From: CAWAWP01 sp963841205
Lineage (GTDB): Bacteria > Chloroflexota > Ktedonobacteria > Ktedonobacterales > JADMIN01
Direction: 5' to 3'
DNA length: 64,000 bases
Assembly (NCBI GenBank): GCA_963841205.1
Contig: CAWJCH010000012.1
Location: 313,386-377,385, forward strand
The position numbers and the translations under genes were made by a program. The notes beneath the pieces are model-generated. The model was not told the origin of the DNA. It was given only the letters and a program-made list of their open reading frames with translations, and did no database searches. Of the stretch, positions 15,948 through 25,723 are shown piece by piece. Each line of letters opens with the position of its first letter. The stretch's first letter is position 1.

Positions 15948-18774
15948 ATGGTGACGCCAGCTCGCCGTCAATACCTCGACATCAAGTCGCGTTTTCCCGG
16001 ACGCGATCCTCCTGTATCAGGTCGGCGACTTTTATGAGACGTTCGACGAAGATGCGCGCGTGGCGGCGAGCGAGCTCCAGATAGTCCTCACCAGCCGCGC
16101 CTATGGTCCGGATGAGCGTGTGCCGCTGGCGGGCGTCCCGGTTCACGCGATGCAGGGGTACGCGGCGCGCCTGGTGGAGCGTGGCTACAAGGTAGCCATC
16201 TGCGAGCAGACGAGCCTGCCGGGCCGGGGACTCGTCCGCCGCGAGGTGACGCGCATCCTCACGCCGGGGACCGTGTCGGACCCGTCGATGATCCCGCTGC
16301 GACGCGACAACTACCTCGCCGCGGTTTCGATCGTGACGGAGCGAAGGCGGGGGGAGGAGCACCGCGCAGTCGGCCTGGCGTATGTCGAGGTCAGCAGCGG
16401 CGTGTTCGCGTGCACCCAATGGGACGCCACTGCGCAGGCGGGCGCCGTCATCGCGGAACTTGAGCGCTTGCAGCCTGCGGAGATCTTGCTGGCCGAAGGC
16501 GCCGCGGCTCCCTGGGTAGATGCGACTTCGCGCTCGGGCGAAGAAGATGGGCATCTGGGATGGCCTGCGCAGCTGCCGGCTCCGACGACGACGCCGGCGG
16601 GCTACTTCGATGCTGAGGAGGCGCGGTCGCGGCTGTGCCGGCATCTCGCGGTACCGACGCTGGGGGCGTTCGGCTGTGAGGGGAATCCTGCTGCGACTGC
16701 CGCCGCCGGGGCGCTGGTGGCATATTTGCAGCGGATGAATCCCGCACTGCTCCGCTCGGTACGTTCGCTTCGTACCTATGACACTGGCGACGACGTGCAG
16801 ATCGACGGTCGCACCTGGCGCGCATTGGAAGTCGTCGAGCCGGTGCAGACGGGGTTCACGCGCAGTGGGCGGCAACGTCTTGGGCCGACGCTGCTGGGGA
16901 CGCTCGATTCGACGCGGACGAGCATGGGCGCGCGTGCGCTCCGTCGCCGACTGCTGCAGCCGATCCGCGATCGCGTCGAGCTCGAAGCGCGGCTCGACGC
17001 TGTTGAGGAGCTGACACGCGATCCTGCGCTGCGCCAGCGGATAGAAGCCGCATTGCGCGGCTTGGGCGACGGCGAGCGGCTCGTAGCACGTTTGGCGCAG
17101 GGTACCGCCACTCCGCGAGAGCTCATCGTGCTGGCGGCCCTGTTGGCGCGGTTGCCGGAGTTGCGCAGTACGCTCGAGAACGTGCGCGCGACGCGACTTC
17201 GGGAGCTTCTCGTGGGCCTAGACGGCTGCGAGGACGCACGGGCGAAGATCGAGGCCGCTCTCGACGACGGCGGTCCCGGTTCGACTGGGAAGGTGCGCGC
17301 GGGCTACGATGCCGCTCTGGACGAGTTGGTGCGGTCGAGCGCGGAGACGCGCGCGTGGATCGCGGCGTTAGAGCCGCGTGAGCGCGCGCGCACGGGCATC
17401 AAGGCGCTCAAAGTTGGCTACAACCATGTCTTCGGATACTACCTCGAGGTTTCGCATGCAAACAGCGCGCGCGTGCCGGCAGAGTACGAGCGGCGCCAGA
17501 CCCTGACAGGGGGCGAACGGTATGTTACGCCCGAATTGAAGCAGTACGAAGCGCGGGTACTGGACGCTGCAGAGCGGATCGAGGCGCTGGAGAGCGAACT
17601 CTACGCCCGGCTGCTCGATGATCTGGCGAGCTACCAAGAGCGACTGCTTGCCACTTCCGCGGCGCTAGCGCAGATTGATGTGTTGCTCTCGTTGGCGGAG
17701 GTCGCCGTCCGCCGTGGCTACGTGCGCCCGGAGCTCACCGAGGGTACCGAATACGTCGTGCGAGGCGGGCGGCATCCGATACTTGAGGGTGTGCTCGACG
17801 GCCACGACTTTATGCCCAACGACTCCATCTTCGATGGAGACTTCGATGGAGACTTCGATGGAGACTTCGATGGAGACGGTGAGGTAGCTGGGGGTGGCAC
17901 CCGCTTGGTCTTGCTGACGGGCCCGAACATGGCAGGGAAGTCTACGTACCTGCGGCAGGTCGCGTTGATCGCGCTACTTGCCCACGTTGGCTCGTTCGTG
18001 CCGGCGGTGTCCGCGCGAATCGGCGTCGTCGATCGCATCTTTACGCGCGTGGGCGCCGAAGACGATCTCTCGGCTGGCCTCAGCACGTTCATGCTCGAAA
18101 TGATGGAGACGGCCTTCATCCTGCGCCACGCGACGGAGCGCAGCCTTGTCGCGCTTGATGAAGTGGGTCGCGGCACGAGCACGCGGGACGGGGTGGCAAT
18201 TGCACGGGCTGTGCTTGAGTACCTGCACGATCACGTGCGATCACGCACGCTGTTTGCCACCCATTTCCACGAACTGGCCGCCTTGGCCGAGACGTTGCCA
18301 TGTCTGCGGCTGTACCGAATGGACGTCGCTGAGCGCGATGGTCGGACGGTCTATCTGCACCGTGTCGTGGCGGGTGCGAGCGATGAAAGCTATGGAGTTC
18401 ACGTTGCGCGCATGGCCGGGATCCCCTCGGAGGTCACGTGCCGCGCGGAAGATCTGCTGGCGATTGCTTCCACCTCCGAGTGTCGGTGGCCGACGCCGAG
18501 TTGTCGGTGGCCGACGCCGAGTTGTCGGTGGCCGAGCGCGGTGGGGCGTACGCCGCCGCCTCGCACGCGGAGGTTGGGCCGATTGATGGTTCGGCGGGCC
18601 GTGGCGATCAGCCCTCGATGCTTTCCCGCTTTCCCGCTTTCCCCGGGCGCGGAGCAGGTCCTCTTCGCGCTTGCGGGCGTCAACATCGCCGCGACGACGC
18701 CGCTCGAAGGGCTCAACGTGTTGTTTTCTTTGCAGCAGCGCGCGATGGCGGCTTTGCAGCAGCGGGGCAGGTGA
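15948..18774 (+). CDS. mutS: DNA mismatch repair protein MutS, frameshifted near its 5' end
   Basis: MutS recognises mismatches and recruits MutL. The N-terminus MVTPARRQYLDIKSRFP starts at 15948, but the rest (DAILLYQVGDFYETFDEDAR) is in another frame. One extra G in CCCGG near 15999 explains the break; as read, translation stops at 16037 and only an internal start at 16060 would make the rest. The remaining domains are intact: connector, lever, clamp, and the ATPase with Walker A GPNMAGKST and DEVGRGTSTRDG. Two unusual insertions are tandem repeats: four FDGD units just before Walker A (17828-17880) and three RWPTPSC-type units (18480-18535) near the C-terminus. The stop overlaps the mutL ribosome site. 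A start at 16060 would remove part of the mismatch-binding domain. Confidence 0.9.
17826..17878 (+). repeat. 12-bp tandem repeat inside mutS (FDGD repeats)
   Basis: The unit TTCGATGGAGAC is repeated in frame about four times, inserting a poly-FDGD acidic stretch immediately before the MutS Walker A region. The unit length is a multiple of three, so copy-number change would not break the frame. Confidence 0.85.
18479..18537 (+). repeat. 21-bp tandem repeat near the mutS 3' end
   Basis: The unit GTGGCCGACGCCGAGTTGTCG repeats nearly three times and encodes CRWPTPS units between the MutS ATPase and its C-terminal helices. The repeat is in frame and low in complexity, unlike any MutS family motif. 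Confidence 0.8.
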
Positions 18775-18776
18775 GG

Positions 18777-20564
18777 ATGGAGACGGACCAGGTGAATCCC
18801 GCGGTTGCGCGGCGCATTGGGCTCCTACCCCCAGAGGTGATCGAGCGCATCGCCGCGGGCGAGATCATCGAGCGACCAGCCTCGGTGGCGCGCGAGTTGA
18901 TTGAGAACGCCCTTGACGCCGGCGCAACGAGCGTGCGGGTCGAGCTGCGCGAGGGCGGGTTGCGGCTGTTGCGCGTCTCCGACGACGGGGCGGGCGTCGC
19001 CGCCGATGATCTGGAGATGGCGTGTCGGCCGCATGCGACGAGCAAGGTGCGCGCGCTAGACGACCTGACTCACGTGCGGACGCTGGGCTTTCGCGGCGAG
19101 GCGCTGGCGAGCATCGCCGCCGTGGCCGAGGTTGAGATCGCCAGCGCGGCGGACGCGAGCGGGCTTGCGTCGGTGATCGCGCTAGGTCTCGGTCGCGAGC
19201 GAGAGCGAACGGTAGTTGCTCGGTCGCGCGGCACGATGGTGACGGTGCGACGCCTCTTCGCAGAGATGCCCGCGCGAAGGGCGCTCCTGCGCGGTCCCGC
19301 AGCCGAGGCGTCTCGCGTTGCGGCGGTTGTGCGGGGGTATGCGCTTGCGCATCCGTTTATTCAGTTCACGCTGACCGCCGACGGATCTTTTGTGTTGCGG
19401 ACGGACGGACACGAGCTCGCTCAGGCAATCGCATCACTCTACGGCGTGGACGTGGCCGGGGCCATGCTGGCATTCGGTCCGATCGCCGTCGAAGACGTCA
19501 TTCTGCGGGGCTCCGTATCTGCACGGGGGGTGGACGCGCCCGATCGGAGCCACGTGACTATCGCGGTCAACGGGCGGCCAGTCAGCAATCGGGCGCTGCT
19601 GGTCGCGGCGGAGGCGGGATACCGTTCGCTCTTCCGCAAGGGCCGCCACCCCGTGCTGGTGGTGAGCATTTCGGCGCCGCCAGGTGACCTCGACGTGAAC
19701 ATTCACCCGGCGAAAGCGGCGGTGCTGTTGCGAACCGAGCAGGCGGTCGCGTCGGCGTTGAAAACGGCGATTCACGACCGCCTCGGGAATGCGACCGCAC
19801 ACGTGCAGAGAGCGGCAGAGACGCCGTTTGGGCGTGGGATGAGGCGTGGGATTACTCGAACGGTGCAAATGCGCTTGCCGCCAGTGCGCACGAGACGCGG
19901 CATCGCGATCGGCGAGGAGAGCGGTGTCTATGGCCCTGAGGGACACGCTGGCGGGCCCGATACATCGGAACTGCCGGCGCTCGCGCCGATCGGCCAGGTC
20001 GGGGACGCGATCATCGTCGCCCATTCGGCTGCCGGGCATTTGTACCTCGTGGATCAGCATCGCGCGCACGAACGCATCCTCTACGATGGGCTGGTACGTG
20101 AGACGGAGCCTGCGGCTTCGGCGTCGAATTCGGATCACTCCGCCTCGGCGGGCCAGCTGTTGCTCGTGCCAGTGCTCGTCGAGTTGTCGCCTCTCCAGGC
20201 GCGGCTGCTCCTCGGGCGTCTCGATGAACTCGCGGGTCTGGGCTTCGAGGTGCAGCATTTCGGCGGGGCCGTCTTCCTCGTTCGCTCGTTGCCGCCCCTG
20301 CCGGCGGGGCCGAACGATCCCTCGGAGGTAGCGCGCGAGATCGCACGCGCGGCGGCGGAGGATACCGACGATTGGTTCGACCACGTGCGCATCTCGCTCG
20401 CCTGTCGGAGCGCGATTCGGCGGGGTCAGGCTCTCACGTTACTCGAGCAGAAGGCGCTACTCGACGCGTTGCGCGAGGTGCAGACGCCAGCCGTATGCCC
20501 GCACGGCAGCCCGCTGCTTCTCCGCTACGACAAGCGGTTCCTCGCTCGCGCCTTCGAGTGGTAG
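18777..20564 (+). CDS. mutL: DNA mismatch repair protein MutL
   Basis: MutL is the ATP-dependent matchmaker of mismatch repair. The 595-residue protein has the GHKL ATPase start LPPEVIERIAAGEIIERPASV, ELIENALDAGA, DDGAGV and TLGFRGEALASI. The C-terminal domain carries DQHRAHERILYD, close to the metal-binding endonuclease motif DQHA(x)2E(x)4E but with A to R and the last E to D, plus ACRSAIRRG and CPHGSP motifs. So an endonuclease-type MutL is likely, with a slightly altered site. The ATG at 18777 is two bases after the mutS stop and preceded by AGGTGAGG. Translation is probably coupled to mutS. Confidence 0.95.
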   Translation: METDQVNPAVARRIGLLPPEVIERIAAGEIIERPASVARELIENALDAGATSVRVELREGGLRLLRVSDDGAGVAADDLEMACRPHATSKVRALDDLTHVRTLGFRGEALASIAAVAEVEIASAADASGLASVIALGLGRERERTVVARSRGTMVTVRRLFAEMPARRALLRGPAAEASRVAAVVRGYALAHPFIQFTLTADGSFVLRTDGHELAQAIASLYGVDVAGAMLAFGPIAVEDVILRGSVSARGVDAPDRSHVTIAVNGRPVSNRALLVAAEAGYRSLFRKGRHPVLVVSISAPPGDLDVNIHPAKAAVLLRTEQAVASALKTAIHDRLGNATAHVQRAAETPFGRGMRRGITRTVQMRLPPVRTRRGIAIGEESGVYGPEGHAGGPDTSELPALAPIGQVGDAIIVAHSAAGHLYLVDQHRAHERILYDGLVRETEPAASASNSDHSASAGQLLLVPVLVELSPLQARLLLGRLDELAGLGFEVQHFGGAVFLVRSLPPLPAGPNDPSEVAREIARAAAEDTDDWFDHVRISLACRSAIRRGQALTLLEQKALLDALREVQTPAVCPHGSPLLLRYDKRFLARAFEW

Positions 20565-20654
20565 GCCCCACGTTGTCGCCACGAGCGGCACGACCGCGTG
20601 CTATTCTTACCGTTGCACGGCGGCGAGACGCCGGGGTGAGGCGGAATCGGGAGT

Positions 20655-22004
20655 GTGCGCGTGGCGAGTGAGAGTGGGCGAGACCCGATGCTTCCTCGGG
20701 AGGTGAGCGGGCGCTACCTGGTGCGCGTGGAGGCGCTGTCGCCACAAGGCGAGGCGCTGGGCCGAATCGAAGCCGCGTTGCGCGAGCCGACCGAAGATGA
20801 GCGGGCGCGCGTTGCCGCCGGCCGCGGCGGGGACGTCACGTCGATCGACGTGGTCGCGTTCATCGGTGGCCTGCCGGGCGAGCTCGCCGAGGTCGAGGTG
20901 ATCTGGACCCTGCCACGAGTGGGACGAAGGCGCGCGCGTCACCTGCCCCCGCCGCGCGCGCGCCTGGTCGCCGTCCGCGAGCCGTCGGCGGAACGCGTGG
21001 TGCCGCAGTGCAACGTCTTCGGCGAGTGCGGCGGGTGCCAGCTTCAGCATCTTGCCTATCCGACACAACTCGTGTGGAAAGCCAACCGGGTTCGCGAGGC
21101 GCTGGTCGCTGCCGGACTTGCCGCACCCAACGTTCTCTCCGCCATTGGATGCGAGCCGCCGTGGGGATATCGCAACCACATGCGCTTTTCGGTCGATCGC
21201 GAGGGGCGGGCGGGACTCACCTCGCGCGGCTCTCGACATGTCCTACCGCTCGGCGCCTGCCCCATCGCCGACGCAAGCATCAATAGCGGTCTGGAGGCAT
21301 TCGCGGGCGAAGTGCTTGCGCGCCCGCAGATGCTCGTTCGCTGCGGCGAGGCCACCGGGCAGATGTTGCTCCAGCCGACGCCGAGCGAGGAGGTCCGCGG
21401 GAAGCTTGCGGCGCGCGGGGTGCAGGTGTGCGACGATGTCATGGAGGAGCACCTCCTTGGCGTGCCGTTCCGCATTCGACCGAGCTCGTTCTTCCAAACG
21501 AATACGCGGCAGGCGAATCGCATGGCCGAGCTCGTGTTAGAGCTCATGCCGCGCGGCGCCGGCGTGACGCTGGTCGACGCCTATTGCGGCGTGGGCACTT
21601 TCGCGCGACTATTGGCCCCACGTGTAGAGGCAATTGTCGCGATTGAGGAGTCCGCGAGCGCGATTCGCGATGCGCGGTGGAATCTCCGAGATGCCGAGAA
21701 CGTCTCGATCGTGCAAGGCAAGGTTGACGATGTCCTGCCTGAGATGAGACAGCGGCTGGACGGACTCGTCATCGATCCCCCGCGCGCCGGTTGCCAGCGG
21801 GCCGTGCTGGAGGCGCTCGCCGACCGTCGCGTGCCCAGGGTCGTCTACGTTTCCTGCGATCCGGCTACCTTGGCACGCGACTTGGCGTATCTGTGCAACA
21901 CGCGGCATGCGTATCGGCTGGTCTCGGTGCAGCCGCTCGACATGTTCCCGCAAACGGCGCACATCGAGACTATTGCGACGCTGGAGGCGATTGCGCAGGA
22001 ATGA
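20655..22004 (+). CDS. rlmD: 23S rRNA (uracil-5-)-methyltransferase, RlmD/RumA family
   Basis: This SAM-dependent enzyme methylates C5 of a uridine in 23S rRNA (RlmD type) or a related RNA. It begins with a TRAM-like domain (RYLVRVEALSPQGEALGRIE). The [4Fe-4S] motif is C-x5-C-x2-C in CNVFGECGGC, with a fourth Cys in GACPIAD. The Rossmann fold has DAYCGVGTF, and catalytic motifs DPPRAGC and VYVSCDPATLARDL are present, containing the nucleophilic Cys. The GTG start at 20655 lies 90 bases after mutL, and its stop overlaps the maf start by four bases. Distinguishing RlmD from RlmC or TrmA by sequence alone is uncertain. Confidence 0.9.
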   Translation: MRVASESGRDPMLPREVSGRYLVRVEALSPQGEALGRIEAALREPTEDERARVAAGRGGDVTSIDVVAFIGGLPGELAEVEVIWTLPRVGRRRARHLPPPRARLVAVREPSAERVVPQCNVFGECGGCQLQHLAYPTQLVWKANRVREALVAAGLAAPNVLSAIGCEPPWGYRNHMRFSVDREGRAGLTSRGSRHVLPLGACPIADASINSGLEAFAGEVLARPQMLVRCGEATGQMLLQPTPSEEVRGKLAARGVQVCDDVMEEHLLGVPFRIRPSSFFQTNTRQANRMAELVLELMPRGAGVTLVDAYCGVGTFARLLAPRVEAIVAIEESASAIRDARWNLRDAENVSIVQGKVDDVLPEMRQRLDGLVIDPPRAGCQRAVLEALADRRVPRVVYVSCDPATLARDLAYLCNTRHAYRLVSVQPLDMFPQTAHIETIATLEAIAQE

Positions 22005-22702
22005 CCGATTCTCTACCGCTGTATCTCGCGTCGTCCTCGCCGAGGAGGCGTCAGCTGCTAGCTGCCGCCGCCATTGCGTACGAGCTCTTCGTCGTGCCGG
22101 TGGATGAAGATGCGCTCAGCACAGCGTTCGAAGGTCCCCTGCATCGGCTGGGTGAACACCTGGCCGTGTGCAAGGCGCGCGCGGCGATCGGTGGGCTACT
22201 CCAAGAGGGGAAGCGCGGGCGCGTGCTGGCGTCGGATACGACCGTGCTGCTCGACGGCATCTCGCTTGCCAAGCCGCGCGATGAGGGCGAGGCGCGGCAC
22301 ATGCTTGATCATTTGCGAGGACGTGAGCACCTGGTCGCCACGGGAGTCGCGCTCGGCTCTACCGAATCCAATCAGCTGATGGCCGCCACGTCGGAAACCT
22401 GGGTGCTCATGCGCGAGTACGGCGCGGACGAGATCGCGGCCTACGTGGCGAGCGGTGATCCCTATGACAAGGCGGGCGGCTACTCGATCCAGCATCCCGG
22501 ATTCGAACCAGTCGCGCGCTTCACTGGTTGCCACCTCGGCGTGATTGGCCTGCCGGTGTGCATCGTCACTGCGCTGTTTGGCGACGGCGCGCTGCCGCCC
22601 GTCGCGGACGACGGCGGATGTCGCTGGTCGTCGCTCTGCACTCCGCCGTATCCGTCGCAGATGGACATTCGGCCCGTGCGAGACTCGGGTGATGCGCCGT
22701 GA
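22001..22702 (+). CDS. maf: Maf-family nucleoside triphosphate pyrophosphatase
   Basis: Maf proteins hydrolyse non-canonical or canonical dNTP/UTP to monophosphates, acting in nucleotide-pool sanitation and septum-related control. The signature ASSSPRRRQLL is at the N-terminus, followed by ASDTTVLLDG and the SGDPYDKAGGYSIQ motif. The ATG at 22001 overlaps the rlmD stop (ATGA) and the end overlaps gluQ (GTGA). The 233-residue protein is slightly longer than usual because of a tail of about 30 residues after GLPVCIVTALF. Pairing with mutS-mutL suggests a genome-maintenance operon. Confidence 0.92.
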   Translation: MTDSLPLYLASSSPRRRQLLAAAAIAYELFVVPVDEDALSTAFEGPLHRLGEHLAVCKARAAIGGLLQEGKRGRVLASDTTVLLDGISLAKPRDEGEARHMLDHLRGREHLVATGVALGSTESNQLMAATSETWVLMREYGADEIAAYVASGDPYDKAGGYSIQHPGFEPVARFTGCHLGVIGLPVCIVTALFGDGALPPVADDGGCRWSSLCTPPYPSQMDIRPVRDSGDAP

Positions 22703-23649
22703 GCGGCACGACGGTCCGCGGCCGCTATGCGCCGTCGCCCACGGGAATGCTCCACCTCGGCAACCTACGCACCGCGCTGCTCGCATGGCTCTTCGCGCGG
22801 TCCGCCGGGGGCGGATTTGTGGTGCGCGTGGAGGATCTCGACCAGCCGCGGGTGCGTCCGCATGCCGCCGAGCAGCAGCTCGCCGATCTGCGCTGGTTGG
22901 GGGTGGAGTGGGACGAGGGCCCCGATGTTGGTGGTGCCTACGGACCCTACCTCCAAGGTGCGCGTCAGCGGATTTACGAGGCAGAGATCGCGCGACTCGG
23001 CGAGCGTGGTCTCCTCTATCCCTGCTACTGCACGCGCGCCGAACTCAGTCGGGTGGCGAGCGCCCCGCAGGGCGACGACGCACCACGCTACCCAGGGACG
23101 TGCCGCGAGCTCGGCACGCGTGACCGCCAGCGATTGGAGGCGTCTGGCAGGCGCGCGGCGTTGCGCTTTCGAGCGCCGGAAAGGACATTTTCCTTTCGCG
23201 ACCGCATCGCAGGATTGGTCGAGGAGCCCATCGCCACGTCCGCGGGTGACTTCGTGGTAAGGCGCAGCGACGGCAGTATCGCGTATCAGCTTGCCGTCGT
23301 GGTGGATGATGCGCTGATGGGGATCACGCAGGTGGTGCGCGGGGCCGATCTGCTCTCCTCCACCGCACGCCAACTTGCGCTGTATGACGCGCTTGGGTAC
23401 ACGGCGCCGCGCGAGTTCGCCCATGTGCCGCTTGCGCTTGACAACGGTGGCGAGCGGTTGGCGAAGCGTGACGCATCGGCGGGCGTCGCCGCGCTCCGCG
23501 CAGCTGGCGTGCGGCGAGAGCGCGTGCTTGGTGCGCTGGCGGCGAGCTGCGGCCTCTGGGAAGCGGGACGGCCCGCGACGCTTGCGGAGCTGTCGGGCGC
23601 TTTCGCGCCAGGACACATCGACTCGCGCCCGTCGACGATCCGTCTCTAG
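22699..23649 (+). CDS. gluQ: Glutamyl-Q tRNA(Asp) synthetase
   Basis: GluQ resembles the catalytic half of glutamyl-tRNA synthetase and attaches glutamate to queuosine in tRNA-Asp. RYAPSPTGMLHLGN carries the HIGH box. The zinc motif C-x-C then Y-x3-C appears as CYCTRAE and RYPGTCR, typical of GluQ rather than GltX. The KMSKS region reads GERLAKRD, and no anticodon-binding domain follows, giving 316 residues. The GTG start overlaps the maf stop. The 3' end overlaps the convergent monooxygenase gene by four bases. Confidence 0.92.
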   Translation: MSGTTVRGRYAPSPTGMLHLGNLRTALLAWLFARSAGGGFVVRVEDLDQPRVRPHAAEQQLADLRWLGVEWDEGPDVGGAYGPYLQGARQRIYEAEIARLGERGLLYPCYCTRAELSRVASAPQGDDAPRYPGTCRELGTRDRQRLEASGRRAALRFRAPERTFSFRDRIAGLVEEPIATSAGDFVVRRSDGSIAYQLAVVVDDALMGITQVVRGADLLSSTARQLALYDALGYTAPREFAHVPLALDNGGERLAKRDASAGVAALRAAGVRRERVLGALAASCGLWEAGRPATLAELSGAFAPGHIDSRPSTIRL

Positions 23650-24800
23650 GCAGTGGCCTTGCCCGCGGGGACCTTGGCGTGCCGCTCTGCGTTCGCCGCG
23701 ATACGGCGAGCCGTGACGGGAGCTTCCTTCCGAATCAGGTTTAGCGTGCCGGCGATGCTGTAGGTGTAGCCGACGAAATAGAGGTCCGGTAGGTCTACGC
23801 TGCTGACGCCGTCGGGGGCGCGCATGGGAAATCCCCGAACGTCGCGCGTGATCTGTTCGCCAAGGAAGTCGAGTGCAGGACGATACCCAGTGGCCAGGAT
23901 GACCGCGTCGAACGGCGCAGAATTTCCGTCGGTGAACTGCACCCCTTCGCGAGTGAAGCGGTCGATACCGCCCGCGATCCGGATGCGTTTCTCGCGCGCC
24001 GCGTCGAGAAAGCCAAGACCGATGATCGGGATGCCGTGCGAGCCTAGGACCGGCTCCGGCGACTTGGGGATCCCTGCCCGGCGCAGCCGCGCCTCGGACC
24101 GTCGAAGGAGCAGTCCGGCGAGCGGTGCGGTGATGGCCCGTGGCATCTTCGCCACCAGGAGTCCCCAATATTGGATGGGAACGCCCAACAGAGTGAGCGG
24201 GACAGCGTTGACGCCTTGGCGAATGGCCACCGTCGCGTTCGCCCCGCCACGCACGAGGTCGAGCGCGATTTCCGCGCCCGAGTTGCCGGCGCCGACGACG
24301 AGTACGCGCTTGTCTGCGAATGCCTCGGCATTACGATATGCCTGCGAATGCATGAGGACGCCGGCGTACCCTTCCATGCCTGGGAAGGCGGGCGTCACGG
24401 GATTTGCGGCGACGCCGGTGGCCGCGACCAACACGTGACAGGCAAACTGACCCGTGTTGGTTGAGAGAGACCAGCCGGACGCTGAGTGCGCTGCCTTCTC
24501 GACACGGCAGTTGCTTCGCACGTCAATGTCGAAGCGCTCGGCATAGTTGCGAAGGTAGCCGACAACCTGGTCGCGCGAGGCGTAGCGCGGATAGGTCGCG
24601 GGCATCGGGCGTAGGGGTAAACTCGAGTAGCGCCGCACCGTATGCAAGCGCAGTGCGTCATAGCTCGACGCCCAGGAGTGCCCTACCACGTCACCGGCCT
24701 CGATCACGACGGGCCGGATGCCGAGGCGCTGCAGGCTGGCCGCCGTCGCGAGCCCGGCAGCGCCGGCGCCGACGATGATAACCTCGGTAGATGAGTCCAT
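23646..24800 (-). CDS. Flavin-containing monooxygenase (YUCCA/FMO-like)
   Basis: This FAD/NADPH enzyme of the FMO family oxidises nitrogen or sulfur atoms or decarboxylates indole-type substrates; the substrate is unknown. The FAD motif VGAGAAGLATAASL is at residues 9-22, the FMO-like signature FPGMEGYAGVLMHS near 145, the NADPH motif VVGAGNSGAEIA near 170, and the ATGYRPALDF motif near the C-terminus. The ATG at 24800 follows GAGGAG by five bases; the longer upstream frame is not needed. The 384-residue length is normal. It lies 49 bases downstream of a molybdopterin oxidoreductase on the same strand. Confidence 0.88.
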   Translation of the reverse strand: MDSSTEVIIVGAGAAGLATAASLQRLGIRPVVIEAGDVVGHSWASSYDALRLHTVRRYSSLPLRPMPATYPRYASRDQVVGYLRNYAERFDIDVRSNCRVEKAAHSASGWSLSTNTGQFACHVLVAATGVAANPVTPAFPGMEGYAGVLMHSQAYRNAEAFADKRVLVVGAGNSGAEIALDLVRGGANATVAIRQGVNAVPLTLLGVPIQYWGLLVAKMPRAITAPLAGLLLRRSEARLRRAGIPKSPEPVLGSHGIPIIGLGFLDAAREKRIRIAGGIDRFTREGVQFTDGNSAPFDAVILATGYRPALDFLGEQITRDVRGFPMRAPDGVSSVDLPDLYFVGYTYSIAGTLNLIRKEAPVTARRIAANAERHAKVPAGKATA

Positions 24801-24849
24801 CGTCACTCCTCGATGCTGCAAGACCGTCGCCACCGCGTGTCGGTGCGAC

Positions 24850-25467
24850 CTACCAGTAACGCTCTTCTTTCCACGGATCAGCAGCGTTACTGTAGCCGCG
24901 AATCTCCCAGAATCCGGGCTGATCCTTCGCCAGGAGCTCGATGCCATTCAGCCACTTGGCGCTCTTGTAGAAGTACAGGCGCGGCACTACCATCCGCACC
25001 GGTCCTCCGTGCTCGGCCTCGATGTCCTGTCCGTCGTGCTTCAGGGCGACGAGCACATCCGCCTGGTCGAGCGCCTCGATCGGCAGATTGGTGGTGTAGC
25101 CGGTCCACGAATGCTCCATCGCGAAGCGGGCATTCGAGGTGGGCCTCGCCCGCTGGAGAATCTCGCGGATGTGGACGCCTTCCCAGGCGTTCTCGTAGCG
25201 GCTCCACGTCGTCACGCAGTGGATGTCGGTGGTGAGCGACGTGCGGGGCAGTGCCAACAGTTCGTCCCACGTGAGCTCGAAGGGCTCTTCCACCTCGCCC
25301 CAGACGCGGAAGCGGTACGTCTCGGGGTCGAATTTGGGCGTGCGCTCGTAGCTGAGCACCGGCCACTTCTTCGTCAGATACTGACCCGGCGGGAGTCGCT
25401 CGGAGCCGTCGTCACGCTTCTCGGCGCTCGCCTGCCCTTTCGGTCCGAAACGCTTCAATAGATCCAT
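24850..25467 (-). CDS. Soluble sulfite-oxidase-like molybdopterin oxidoreductase
   Basis: The 205-residue protein is the bare molybdopterin-binding domain of the sulfite oxidase family (YuiH-like), with no signal peptide or heme domain, so probably cytoplasmic. It has FRVWGEVEEPFELTWDELLALP, the molybdenum-ligand Cys in TDIHCVTTWS, GVHIREIL, and GGPVRMVVPRLYFYKSAKW. The start at 25467 follows GGGAGG by seven bases. A strong promoter lies 55 bases upstream. The monooxygenase follows on the same strand, so the two are likely co-transcribed. The physiological substrate (sulfite, sulfoxide or other) cannot be read from sequence. Confidence 0.88.
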   Translation of the reverse strand: MDLLKRFGPKGQASAEKRDDGSERLPPGQYLTKKWPVLSYERTPKFDPETYRFRVWGEVEEPFELTWDELLALPRTSLTTDIHCVTTWSRYENAWEGVHIREILQRARPTSNARFAMEHSWTGYTTNLPIEALDQADVLVALKHDGQDIEAEHGGPVRMVVPRLYFYKSAKWLNGIELLAKDQPGFWEIRGYSNAADPWKEERYW

Positions 25468-25522
25468 GGAGCATCCTCCCATTGCGAAAGCGCCTCTGCG
25501 TTCCCCGCGCCACGTGTGTGAG

Positions 25523-25551
25523 ATTATGCGCGAAGCTGAGGCCGGCTGCAA
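25523..25551 (-). promoter_or_regulatory. Promoter of the molybdopterin oxidoreductase-monooxygenase pair
   Basis: On the minus strand a -35 box TTGCAG (25551-25546) and a -10 box CATAAT (25528-25523) have 17-base spacing, 55 bases before the start codon. Two tandem copies of AGTGCGTGTAG lie just upstream at 25563-25584 and could bind a regulator. Confidence 0.6.
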
Positions 25552-25723
25552 GGGTGTTGTACAGTGCGTGTAGAGTGCGTGTAGTGTCGCCTCCGTTCCA
25601 CGCGTTACACGTGTGCACGATTGACGGGCGGCGCGACACCTGTCACAGTGCGTTCGAAAGGTCAACAGCGTAGTTGGCCCGCGTCCGCGAGGACGCATCG
25701 GGCTAGGGAAGCGGAGCAGAGGG

